DNA from: Vampirovibrionales bacterium
GTDB taxonomy: Bacteria; Cyanobacteriota; Vampirovibrionia; Vampirovibrionales; JAGQHJ01
NCBI GenBank assembly: GCA_025451145.1
Contig: JANWKX010000045.1
Coordinates: 1-5,623, forward strand
Length of the DNA stretch: 5,623 nucleotides
Direction of reading: 5' to 3'
The translations under genes were made by a program, and so were the position numbers. Below are positions 1-5,026 of this stretch, in pieces (the first letter of the stretch is position 1; every line of letters starts with the position of its first letter). Below the pieces are notes generated by a model. The model worked only from the letters and a program-made list of their open reading frames with translations, had not been told where the DNA came from and searched no databases.

Positions 1-1
1 T

Positions 2-142
2 TGGCGATGGATGCAGAATCGAACGGATAACGCCTGGTACCCAAATCATCGGCTATTCAGGCAATCTAAACCCATGGACTGGGCCGATGTGTTTAAGTCT
101 GTTTATGAAGCGCTCTCTCAATATCAAAATAACCGATTATAA
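2..142 (+). CDS. C-terminal end of a TPR/GT41-like glycosyltransferase protein (partial)
   Basis: The reading frame is open from the left edge and ends at TAA 140-142, giving 46 residues without a start. It reads WRWMQNRTDNAWYPNHRLFR and then QSKPMDWADVFKSVYEAL. The pattern W-R-W-(M/L)-x-x-R-x-D-(S/N)-x-W-Y-P-x-x-R-L-F-R-Q, followed by D-W-x-x-V-F and a short amphipathic helix, is what I know from the C-termini of bacterial tetratricopeptide-repeat proteins with an OGT/GT41-like or SPINDLY-like glycosyltransferase domain. In those proteins it is the last segment of the catalytic lobe. No TPR units are visible because they would lie upstream of the window. The match rests on one short motif recalled from the family, so the assignment is probable, not certain. 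The next gene begins 130 bases downstream behind its own promoter-like module, so this gene is probably the last of its transcript. Confidence 0.6.
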   Translation, partial: WRWMQNRTDNAWYPNHRLFRQSKPMDWADVFKSVYEALSQYQNNRL

Positions 143-179
143 AGATTAGCCATCTTCAATCAATTTTCGCTCAGGCTTT

Positions 180-236
180 TAGCATCAATCGATTACAATT
201 TGTTACACCGATTCAGGGCAATTTTGAATCTTTAGG
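180..236 (+). promoter_or_regulatory. Upstream module, copy A (promoter region of the 228-aa gene)
   Basis: This leader shares two blocks with 1012-1068 at identical spacing (offset 832). The first is TTACAWTTTGTTACRCC (193-209 here), identical at all but two positions. The second is GCAATTTTGA (218-227), identical at all ten. By my count about 33 of 48 positions match over 180-227. The second block ends in a possible -35 (TTGAAT 224-229). A weak -10 (TTTAAA 246-251) follows at 16 bp, so a transcript would start near 258. The first block would then lie near -65 to -50, a usual place for an activator site or UP element. The adjoining stretch 143-180 shows no gene and no clear terminator for the upstream gene. 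Confidence 0.45.
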
Positions 237-272
237 GCGTTATCATTTAAACAATATCCATGGAGCATCCTA

Positions 273-959
273 ATGAACTCACTACAAGTTTCATCACCTC
301 GGTTTTCATCTATTGTGTATCATCCTGCTGAGCCTGGTCTTGGAATACCAGCCACTGTAAGATTAATAGTAGATTCTAATCCAGACAACTACGGGTCTAT
401 CCAGAATAGCGGAGGATCTATATCACCTTGGCCAGGTGATGGCGTAGCAAGTAGTGATGCAATTAAAACTCTGACAGAAAACGTTCGGGAAACATTTGTA
501 AAAGCAAAAGCAGAAGGCCGGGAGGCTTACGAAAAGGCTTGCCAAGCTTATCGTGTTGCGATGGATCAATATCTAGCCGCACAAAACTCAGTGATTCCTA
601 AGTCATTAAGAGGCATGTTAGGAAGACCAGAACCTGTCGAACCTGTCAGGCCGGAGTATAAGGATTATTTAGAATTCATTCAAGCGGCGCTTCATCGACA
701 TTTTGACGGTGAACATGCCGATAGGTTAAAGGCTCAAATCATCGAAGGGCTTAAGCAAATAAAAATTCCTAAGTGGATGATGGAACATAATCCTGGTGCT
801 ACTGAGGCCGAATTGACAGAGCGTGCTATGGCCTCAACCATTCAACCCGCAATTGATGTTCTCCAAAATAACGCTAAGCCCTTTGGGCTGCGGGAAAATC
901 TCAACCCCATTACTCGTGACTATCCCCCATGTATGATCACTATTGCAAAGGATGCTTGA
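273..959 (+). CDS. Hypothetical protein, 228 aa, mostly helical
   Basis: I do not recognise this protein. The start ATG 273 has TGGAG at 261-265, seven bases upstream, and there is no better start. Residues 1-60 are rich in Ser, Gly, Pro and Asn and look unstructured. Residues 61-106 are charged and Ala-rich and should form one or two long helices, possibly a coiled coil. Residues 118-129 are a Pro/Glu linker (PEPVEPVRPE). Residues 129-165 and 176-200 look helical again, and the C-terminus is Pro/Asn-rich. There is no signal peptide or membrane segment, so it is probably cytoplasmic, or exported by a route not visible here. It stands alone, about 130 bases from either neighbouring element, behind an upstream module that recurs after the gene. 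That suggests it has its own regulation. Its sequence suggests a lineage-restricted orphan. The frame itself is convincing from its length, ribosome site and normal codon mix; the function is unknown. Confidence 0.8.
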   Translation: MNSLQVSSPRFSSIVYHPAEPGLGIPATVRLIVDSNPDNYGSIQNSGGSISPWPGDGVASSDAIKTLTENVRETFVKAKAEGREAYEKACQAYRVAMDQYLAAQNSVIPKSLRGMLGRPEPVEPVRPEYKDYLEFIQAALHRHFDGEHADRLKAQIIEGLKQIKIPKWMMEHNPGATEAELTERAMASTIQPAIDVLQNNAKPFGLRENLNPITRDYPPCMITIAKDA

Positions 960-1011
960 ACATTACAGCCGATGGCTGCATTGGTAAAACAAATCTTTTA
1001 TCCAATTCTAT

Positions 1012-1068
1012 TAAGATCAAAGGTTTACATTTTGTTACGCCCTACGGAAGCAATTTTGACTTATAGGA
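1012..1068 (+). promoter_or_regulatory. Upstream module, copy B
   Basis: This is the second copy of the module at 180-236, same orientation. It holds TTACATTTTGTTACGCC (1025-1041), then an eight-base stretch that differs from copy A, then GCAATTTTGA (1050-1059). It lies 50 bases past the end of the 228-aa gene and is not followed by a start codon with a ribosome site. It is followed by a promoter-like pair and a stable hairpin with a T-tract. Conservation of two blocks and of their spacing, while the bases between have drifted, suggests a selected regulatory site and not a recent passive duplication. Confidence 0.45.
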
Positions 1069-1084
1069 TGTTTTTATATAAATA
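1056..1084 (+). promoter_or_regulatory. Candidate sigma-70-type promoter for the hairpin RNA
   Basis: TTGACT (1056-1061) matches five of six bases of the -35 consensus. TATAAA (1077-1082) matches five of six of the -10 consensus at a rather short 15-bp spacing; TAAATA at 1079-1084 gives 17 bp but a poorer box. Either predicts initiation at about 1089-1091, exactly at the foot of the following stem. That coincidence is the main reason for calling it. Confidence 0.4.
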
Positions 1085-1089
1085 CATAG

Positions 1090-1166
1090 CGCAGGCCGCA
1101 GGCGAATCACAACCTCAGGCGCAATGATGACAGGTGTGATTCATAAAATGCCCGGCCTGCTTTTTT
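1090..1166 (+). ncRNA. Candidate small structured RNA ending in an intrinsic terminator
   Basis: The segment folds into one long hairpin. GCAGGCCG (1091-1098) pairs with CGGCCTGC (1153-1160). After a CA bulge, GGC (1101-1103) pairs with GCC (1150-1152). After a 7-base 3' bulge (1143-1149), GAATCACA (1104-1111) pairs with TGTGATTC (1135-1142). After a bulged A, CCT (1113-1115) pairs with AGG (1132-1134), leaving a 16-base loop. That gives 22 base pairs followed directly by T6 (1161-1166). The promoter-like boxes upstream would start a transcript at the foot of the stem, giving an RNA of about 76 nt. It lacks the conserved apical motif of SRP RNA and matches no riboswitch or ribozyme I know. 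The plainer alternative is that it is only the terminator of the 228-aa gene, 130 bases upstream; the two roles are compatible. Confidence 0.45.
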
Positions 1167-1390
1167 GCGATTTTTGTCATAGCACAAAGCGCTTGCCAGG
1201 AATTGCGCTTTTGGGTTACATATTGAAGCTGTTTAACATGAGGATAGTCAATCACACGTTTTATAGATATGAACGCTTTGGATAAAGCCGATTGAATGGC
1301 AATTTTAACCAATCTAGGCAGATTAAAGACTGATTGTATTGGATTCAGTTTTAAGGATTGAATTGCATACATATTTGATATATATTGCAT
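1115..1390 (-). CDS. Doubtful small ORF, 91 aa
   Basis: The frame runs on the minus strand from ATG at 1388-1390 (or a second ATG at 1370-1372) to TGA at 1115-1117. It has natural-looking codon use and a basic, partly hydrophobic product (for example LPRLVKIAIQSALSKAF, then a Cys/His-rich tail HTCHHC). It lacks a ribosome binding site at either ATG. Its 3' end runs through the hairpin at 1091-1160, and its start abuts the plus-strand gene at 1412. It does not resemble a family I know. It could be a small divergent gene, a decayed remnant or chance. I list it because it is not a shadow of a stronger gene and is otherwise the only possible content of 1170-1400. Confidence 0.22.
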   Translation of the reverse strand: MQYISNMYAIQSLKLNPIQSVFNLPRLVKIAIQSALSKAFISIKRVIDYPHVKQLQYVTQKRNSWQALCAMTKIAKKQAGHFMNHTCHHCA

Positions 1391-1411
1391 ATGTTTTACA
1401 AGGAGCTGTTT

Positions 1412-1603
1412 GTGCTAAGTCGTTGGTTTAAACAATGGGTGGATCGCCTTCAAAACCAGGATACAAGATTTCGCGGCAACCGGATGCCGACACCGCAATC
1501 TGATCCGGGATATCAAATGACAAGAAAGCGTTTAAATGAATTGCTTAGTCGCACCCCTTGCCTACCAGAGCAAAAGAACAGAGAGCCGGTTCAGCTTTCT
1601 TAA
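1412..1603 (+). CDS. Small basic hypothetical protein, 63 aa
   Basis: I chose GTG 1412 because AAGGAG (1400-1405) lies six bases before it. The longer frame beginning with TTG at 1385 would put that ribosome site inside the gene. The product begins MLSRWFKQWVDRLQNQDTRF and is strongly basic, with Arg/Lys spread along its length, Trp near the N-terminus, and a Gln/Pro-rich tail. No membrane segment, signal peptide or known motif is visible. It ends 79 bases before gatC and reads in the same direction. A promoter-like box for gatC lies between them, so joint transcription is possible but not required. The strong ribosome site supports a real gene; the short length and lack of a recognisable family keep the call moderate. 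Confidence 0.45.
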   Translation: MLSRWFKQWVDRLQNQDTRFRGNRMPTPQSDPGYQMTRKRLNELLSRTPCLPEQKNREPVQLS

Positions 1604-1612
1604 AAACTGCTA

Positions 1613-1640
1613 GATAATCCCCCTCCTTCCGCGCTACAAT
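1613..1640 (+). promoter_or_regulatory. Possible gatC-pyrG promoter
   Basis: The -10-like box TACAAT (1635-1640, five of six) lies 42 bases before the gatC start, but no good -35 stands 16-18 bp upstream. A second box, GATAAT (1613-1618), has a poor partner TTCAGC at 1590-1595, 17 bp away. Either could drive gatC-pyrG; the evidence is weak. Confidence 0.28.
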
Positions 1641-1682
1641 ATTCAAATGTATCCAAATACCGGAACTGGAGCTTAAATTCCA

Positions 1683-1973
1683 ATGATCAGCGAAGAAACG
1701 GTTGCCCATGTCGCCAAGTTGGCTCGATTAGAGCTGACATCCAATGAAATTCAAGCCTATAGCCAGGATCTGAGTAAAATCTTGCATCTGGTGGATGAGT
1801 TGTCGGAACTGGATTTGGCGAATGTGCAACAAGGCTTAAACACAGAAGCCCCTGCATTGCTGAGAGCTGATGAAGTCCAAAAAGCCTTCAGTCGTGAAGT
1901 GCTGATGACCAACGCGCCGCAGGAAGAGTCGTTCTTTTTCAGAGTTCCCAAAATTCTTGATGAAGGAAATTAA
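1683..1973 (+). CDS. gatC: Asp/Glu-tRNA amidotransferase subunit C
   Basis: GatC is the small subunit of the GatCAB complex. This cytoplasmic complex converts misacylated Glu-tRNA(Gln) and Asp-tRNA(Asn) into Gln-tRNA(Gln) and Asn-tRNA(Asn); GatC wraps around and stabilises GatA against GatB. The 96 residues match the usual size of about 95. The family signature is clear: an N-terminal VAHVAKLARLELT helix (residues 8-20), then the acidic amphipathic segment KILHLVDELSELDL (32-45). The C-terminal part ends in FFFRVPKILDEG, matching the usual F-x-V-P-K-I-L/V end. ATG 1683 is preceded by TGGAG (1667-1671) at an acceptable 11 bases. pyrG starts four bases after the stop, and its ribosome site lies within the last codons of gatC, so the two are very likely co-transcribed and perhaps translationally coupled. 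gatA and gatB are not in the window. Their absence from the operon is common, and they are expected elsewhere. Confidence 0.93.
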   Translation: MISEETVAHVAKLARLELTSNEIQAYSQDLSKILHLVDELSELDLANVQQGLNTEAPALLRADEVQKAFSREVLMTNAPQEESFFFRVPKILDEGN

Positions 1974-1977
1974 CCCG

Positions 1978-3636
1978 ATGTCACGCCAATCGACAAAGTA
2001 TATTTTCATTACCGGTGGGGTCGTCAGCTCCCTCGGAAAAGGCATTGTTGCCGCATCCTTAGGCCGATTGCTCAGAAGCCGTGGCTATTCGGTCAGTATT
2101 CAGAAATTTGATCCCTACATTAACGTTGATCCGGGAACCATGAGCCCGTTTCAACATGGCGAAGTCTATGTCACCAACGACGGGGCTGAAACGGATCTGG
2201 ATTTAGGTCACTACGAGCGCTTTATCGATACCAGCTTGACGAGTATCAACAATGTGACGGCTGGGAGTGTCTATTTAAATGTCATTTCAAAGGAACGCCG
2301 AGGGGATTATTTAGGCGCTACCGTCCAAACCATTCCCCACATAACAGATGAGATTAAAAGCAGGATTCATGAAGCGTCAAGCAAATTGGATCCTGATTTT
2401 CTAATTTGTGAAATCGGGGGAACCATTGGGGACATTGAAGGATTGCCCTTTGTTGAAGCGGTCCGCCAATTCCGGTATGACGTTGGCTTAAAGAACACGT
2501 GCTTTATTCATGTGACCCTGGTGCCTTATCTTAAAACCTCTGGCGAGGTGAAGACCAAGCCTTCTCAGCACAGCGTCAACGCCCTTCGTAACGTGGGGAT
2601 TCAGCCGGATATCCTGGTCTGCCGCACCGAGTCTGATTTAGGCGAAAATGAACGCTTGAAACTGGCGCAATTTACCAATGTTGACCCTGAATCGGTCATT
2701 CAATGCCTTGATCAAGAGTGCCTGTATGAAGTGCCCTTAGCCTTGGAAAAGGAAGGTTTGGCTAAACAGGTGCTGTCGCGGTTAGGCCTTGAAAATACTA
2801 TCCCCAATTTGGAAGATTGGAAAAAAACCGTTCACGCGCTCAAACATCCAAGCCGGACTGTAAAAATAGCCTTGGCTGGAAAATACACCGGTTTATCGGA
2901 TGCGTATCTCTCCGTCATTGAAGCCATTAAGCATGCGGCGGCATCTGTAGACTCTGCTGTAGAATTCAAGTGGATTAACACCGAAGACTGCGTGGATCAG
3001 GATTCAGCCGAGGCCTTTCTGCAAGATGTCGACGGCTTGGTGGTCCCCGGTGGCTTTGGCTATCGTGGCATTGAAGGCAAAATCGAAGTCATTCGCTATG
3101 CCCGTGAAAACAACTTGCCATTCTTGGGATTATGTTTGGGCATGCAATGCGCCGTCATTGAGTTTGCCCGTAATGTCGCCCAGCTCACCCGTGCCAACAG
3201 TGCTGAGTTTGATCCCATGACCGATCAGCCGGTGATTGGCTTGATGGATGATCAAAGAAACGTGATTGATAAAGGCGGAACGATGCGCCTTGGGCAATAT
3301 CCCTGCCATTTGGTGAAAGGATCAAAGGCTCATGAGGCTTATGCTTCCGATGCCATTATGGAACGCCATCGCCACCGATTTGAAGTCAATAATGATTACC
3401 GGAAAATTCTGTCAGATGCGGGCATGGTTTTCTCCGGCATGTCTCCTGATCGCAAACTGGTTGAGATTGCAGAGATTGAGAACCACCCTTGGTTTGTGGG
3501 CTCACAGTTTCACCCTGAGTTTCAATCACGGCCTGATAAGGCTCACCCCTTGTTTAAGGGATTATTGGCTGCTGCCGTTGAGTATCGTTATTCAGATTCA
3601 GCCAAGGCTTCTCTAAAAAGCCCTGAAATTGTTTAA
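1978..3636 (+). CDS. pyrG: CTP synthase (glutamine-hydrolysing)
   Basis: PyrG makes CTP from UTP, ATP and glutamine, the last step of de novo pyrimidine nucleotide synthesis. The start ATG 1978 has AAGGA (1963-1967) ten bases upstream; TTG/ATG codons at 1957/1960 would overlap gatC, and the family normally begins near TKYIFITGG. The product is 552 residues against about 545 in E. coli. The synthase domain (about 1-275) shows GGVVSSLGKG (13-22), DPYINVDPGTMSPFQHGEV (45-63), the Mg-binding ETDLDLGHYERF (Asp75) and CEIGGTIGDIEG (Glu145), and ERRGDYLGATVQ (106-117). The class I glutamine amidotransferase domain (about 295-540) has PGGFG (357-361), the nucleophile elbow GLCLGMQ with Cys386, and FHPE with His512 and Glu514. 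All key catalytic residues are present, so the enzyme should be active. It forms an operon with gatC. No pyrimidine-sensing leader such as a C-rich attenuator is visible, but transcription would begin upstream of gatC. Confidence 0.99.
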   Translation: MSRQSTKYIFITGGVVSSLGKGIVAASLGRLLRSRGYSVSIQKFDPYINVDPGTMSPFQHGEVYVTNDGAETDLDLGHYERFIDTSLTSINNVTAGSVYLNVISKERRGDYLGATVQTIPHITDEIKSRIHEASSKLDPDFLICEIGGTIGDIEGLPFVEAVRQFRYDVGLKNTCFIHVTLVPYLKTSGEVKTKPSQHSVNALRNVGIQPDILVCRTESDLGENERLKLAQFTNVDPESVIQCLDQECLYEVPLALEKEGLAKQVLSRLGLENTIPNLEDWKKTVHALKHPSRTVKIALAGKYTGLSDAYLSVIEAIKHAAASVDSAVEFKWINTEDCVDQDSAEAFLQDVDGLVVPGGFGYRGIEGKIEVIRYARENNLPFLGLCLGMQCAVIEFARNVAQLTRANSAEFDPMTDQPVIGLMDDQRNVIDKGGTMRLGQYPCHLVKGSKAHEAYASDAIMERHRHRFEVNNDYRKILSDAGMVFSGMSPDRKLVEIAEIENHPWFVGSQFHPEFQSRPDKAHPLFKGLLAAAVEYRYSDSAKASLKSPEIV

Positions 3637-3654
3637 ACGCTCTTTATCTTTTGT

Positions 3655-3684
3655 AATAAAAGCTTTCTAGTTTTATTCTTTTTT
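3655..3684 (+). terminator. Weak terminator-like hairpin after pyrG
   Basis: AATAAAA (3655-3661) and TTTTATT (3671-3677) form a 7-bp all-A/T stem around a nine-base loop, followed by C and T6 (3679-3684). Position, 20 bases past the pyrG stop, and the T-tract fit a terminator, but the stem has no G-C pairs and would be weak. The rest of the spacer to 3735 is very AT-rich. It holds a possible -10 (TATATT 3687-3692) for the next gene, without a convincing -35. Confidence 0.35.
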
Positions 3685-3749
3685 GATATATTTTTTGGAA
3701 TTTACTTTCTTACTTTTGAAACTGCCTTTTGGGCAAGAGGACCTAATTT

Positions 3750-4013
3750 ATGATTACTGCATTAACCACCCCCCAAGTCACCAACTATCAATACAACCCT
3801 GTACGCCGTGAAGCTCAACAACACGCTGGCTTCAGAACGATGTCCAGATTATCCAGTCATGGACAGCGTTTTGGTATGGATCAGACTACTGCAGTGGAAG
3901 TATTAGTTGCAGGTGTGGCGATTATTTTTGGCTTGCCCGCGTTGGTAAAAGGAATCTTTATGCGCCGCCCCCACACCCCGAATAACCAGAAAGATAACGG
4001 TACTAATAACTAA
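3750..4013 (+). CDS. Small single-pass membrane protein, 87 aa, unknown function
   Basis: ATG 3750 is preceded by AAGAGGA (3735-3741) at eight bases, a good ribosome site. Residues 1-45 are polar and basic with many Gln, Asn and Arg, and no cleavable signal peptide. Residues 48-66 (AVEVLVAGVAIIFGLPALV) are one hydrophobic stretch long enough to cross the membrane. A basic KGIFMRR follows (67-73), and the tail is Pro/Asn-rich and hydrophilic. By the positive-inside rule both flanks are basic (RR at 19-20, R29, R33, R40 before; K67, RR 72-73 after), so orientation is unclear. I do not recognise the family. The gene appears monocistronic: an AT-rich spacer of 113 bases separates it from pyrG, and the next gene faces it. 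It and the 228-aa protein both have a polar, Asn/Pro-containing start and look like lineage-specific orphans. Confidence 0.7.
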   Translation: MITALTTPQVTNYQYNPVRREAQQHAGFRTMSRLSSHGQRFGMDQTTAVEVLVAGVAIIFGLPALVKGIFMRRPHTPNNQKDNGTNN

Positions 4014-4033
4014 TATCGGTGAAATGCCACAGG

Positions 4034-4063
4034 TTGAAGAATAAATTCAGTTTTATTCTTCAA
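4034..4063. terminator. Perfect 12-bp inverted repeat between convergent genes
   Basis: TTGAAGAATAAA (4034-4045) and TTTATTCTTCAA (4052-4063) are perfect reverse complements around a six-base loop. The element begins 20 bases after the small membrane-protein gene. Its right arm covers the stop codon (4053-4055) and last codons of the minus-strand RraA-family gene. The position between convergent genes suggests a shared bidirectional 3'-end signal. No clear T-tract follows on either strand, so it is not a textbook intrinsic terminator and may act mainly as a 3' stabilising hairpin. Confidence 0.45.
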
Positions 4064-4766
4064 TTGCCAGATTAAGCGTCCGAAGATGTTCCCGGAAGGT
4101 ATATTTCGGCTGAATCTCCCGTTTCTCCAGGAACGTTTTAAATTGAAACTGTGAACGAAGGCTTTGTCCGGCTTCAACCCGCTCTGCTTGATGCTTTTCA
4201 ATGGCTTGAATCTCGCTAGCCACCTTTAGAATAGGCCCCATGTGCTGTGTTTCAATAAACACGGCACCGTTACTATCCGCAAAAACGCTATCATTATGGG
4301 TGATCAGTACATCGCCGAACCATGTAAGCTGTAATGCGTCTTTTTCTCTGGAATCCAGCCGTTGAGGGCCGATGGGGGTATACCCGTATGAAAAAACAGG
4401 AAAGCCAATGTCGTTGAGTTCATCCACATCGCGATGAAATCCCCAGGTCAATATGCCCACAAAACCGGCGTTTTTGGCTTCCAAAACAGTGAGATCCCCA
4501 ATGCAAGCTTCATCTTTTCGGCCACCGTTATCAATGACCAAAATGGCGCCTTGAGGCGCATTTTCCATCGCCTCAAAGAAGATATCAACACTGCCATAGT
4601 GTTTTACCGGAACAGCCGGACCACTAATTCTAGTACCTGGAATAACGGATATTAGCCCAGGTGGCGCTATCCGAAAGGGGGTTTTTGTCCGCATACAGGC
4701 ATCCGCGATTTGCGGGGTGGTCAGGGAAAAATCCACTTTAGCCTCTTTGACTTCAGCCATTTTCAT
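4053..4766 (-). CDS. RraA/HMG-aldolase family protein
   Basis: The 237-residue product has the RraA fold signature. ILVIDNGGRKDEACIGDL (75-92) corresponds to the family's VVDGGG...G(D/E)L. GFVGILTWGFHRDVDEL (101-117) corresponds to the G..G.V..G..R(D/Q)...L segment. PVFSYGYTPIG (123-133) and the late DSVFADSNGAVFI (159-171) also match. Family members include class II 4-hydroxy-4-methyl-2-oxoglutarate/4-carboxy-4-hydroxy-2-oxoadipate aldolases (with oxaloacetate decarboxylase activity), and the RNase E inhibitor RraA. The Arg112-Asp113 pair is the one used by the aldolases, whereas E. coli RraA has Arg-Gln, so an enzyme seems likelier than an RNase E regulator. No substrate can be named. The tail after about 200 (QSLRSQFQFKTFLEKREIQP and on) is charged and longer than in short RraA proteins. 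The start has AAGGAGG (4772-4778) five bases upstream; the ATG two codons later would have a poorer spacing. It stands alone, divergent from umuD. Confidence 0.85.
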   Translation of the reverse strand: MKMAEVKEAKVDFSLTTPQIADACMRTKTPFRIAPPGLISVIPGTRISGPAVPVKHYGSVDIFFEAMENAPQGAILVIDNGGRKDEACIGDLTVLEAKNAGFVGILTWGFHRDVDELNDIGFPVFSYGYTPIGPQRLDSREKDALQLTWFGDVLITHNDSVFADSNGAVFIETQHMGPILKVASEIQAIEKHQAERVEAGQSLRSQFQFKTFLEKREIQPKYTFREHLRTLNLAIEE

Positions 4767-4833
4767 ACATGCCTCCTTAACGTTCTTGAGCGAATGGACC
4801 CTTTGCAGGGCAACCTGTCAGCTCCTGTGCACT

Positions 4834-4847
4834 CTCATTAAAATGAG
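4834..4847. promoter_or_regulatory. Small palindrome in the divergent spacer
   Basis: CTCATT (4834-4839) and AATGAG (4842-4847) are perfect 6-bp arms around AA, about 68 bases before the RraA-family gene start on its upstream side. It could be an operator for that gene. It could equally be chance, and I found no convincing minus-strand -35/-10 pair to anchor it. Confidence 0.2.
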
Positions 4848-4927
4848 CTTATCGCAGTGGATCTTGATTTGCATAGACCCAATATTAAGGGTGATGCTTA
4901 AGTCTCATTCGACTGCTTGCATTTTTC

Positions 4928-4973
4928 TTCGAATCATCGAATTGCCTCTAGATTATCGAATTAATTTTCGATA
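4928..4973. promoter_or_regulatory. Candidate SOS operator of umuDC (TTCGA/TCGAA half-site cluster)
   Basis: Two palindromes lie just before umuD. TTCGA-N4-TCGAA occupies 4928-4941. TATCGAA-N6-TTCGATA occupies 4954-4973, its right end overlapping the -10 box. One more TTCGA stands at 4908-4912. umuDC is repressed by LexA in the species where it has been studied, so an operator is expected here. The canonical boxes of enterobacteria (CTGT-N8-ACAG), Bacillus/cyanobacteria (GAAC-N4-GTTC) and alphaproteobacteria (GTTC-N7-GTTC) are not seen. The identity of the binding protein is inference. Confidence 0.45.
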
Positions 4974-4977
4974 TACT
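4972..4977 (+). promoter_or_regulatory. -10 box of umuD
   Basis: TATACT matches five of six -10 consensus bases and would start a transcript near 4984, 43 bases before umuD. The -35 at 17 bp (TAGATT 4949-4954) is poor; TTGCCT (4942-4947) is better but too far at 24 bp. Between start point and ribosome site lies a perfect 10-bp palindrome, GTTTGCAAAC (4987-4996). Confidence 0.4.
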
Positions 4978-5026
4978 TATGCCTGGGTTTGCAAACTCAG
5001 CGGTTAGATGAAAAGAGGATAAGGCC

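Noticed and set aside
1090..1166. Hairpin as SRP 4.5S RNA or a known riboswitch
   Set aside because: The apical part lacks the SRP domain IV GGAA-type loop and AGCAGCC-like motif, and no downstream gene start follows closely as a riboswitch would need.
1385..1411. Upstream TTG start for the small basic protein
   Set aside because: AAGGAG at 1400-1405 fits GTG 1412 at six bases, while TTG 1385 has no ribosome site.
1957..1977. Longer N-terminus for CTP synthase (TTG/ATG at 1957/1960)
   Set aside because: It would overlap gatC and add residues not seen in the family; ATG 1978 has AAGGA at ten bases and family-like length.
3332..3616. Open frame inside pyrG as a separate gene
   Set aside because: It lies in another frame of a fully conserved pyrG coding region, with no ribosome site, so it is a shadow.
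4717..5007. Plus-strand open frame across the rraA-like/umuD spacer
   Set aside because: It starts antisense inside the RraA-family gene, lacks a ribosome site, reads through the divergent promoter region and has an incoherent product.
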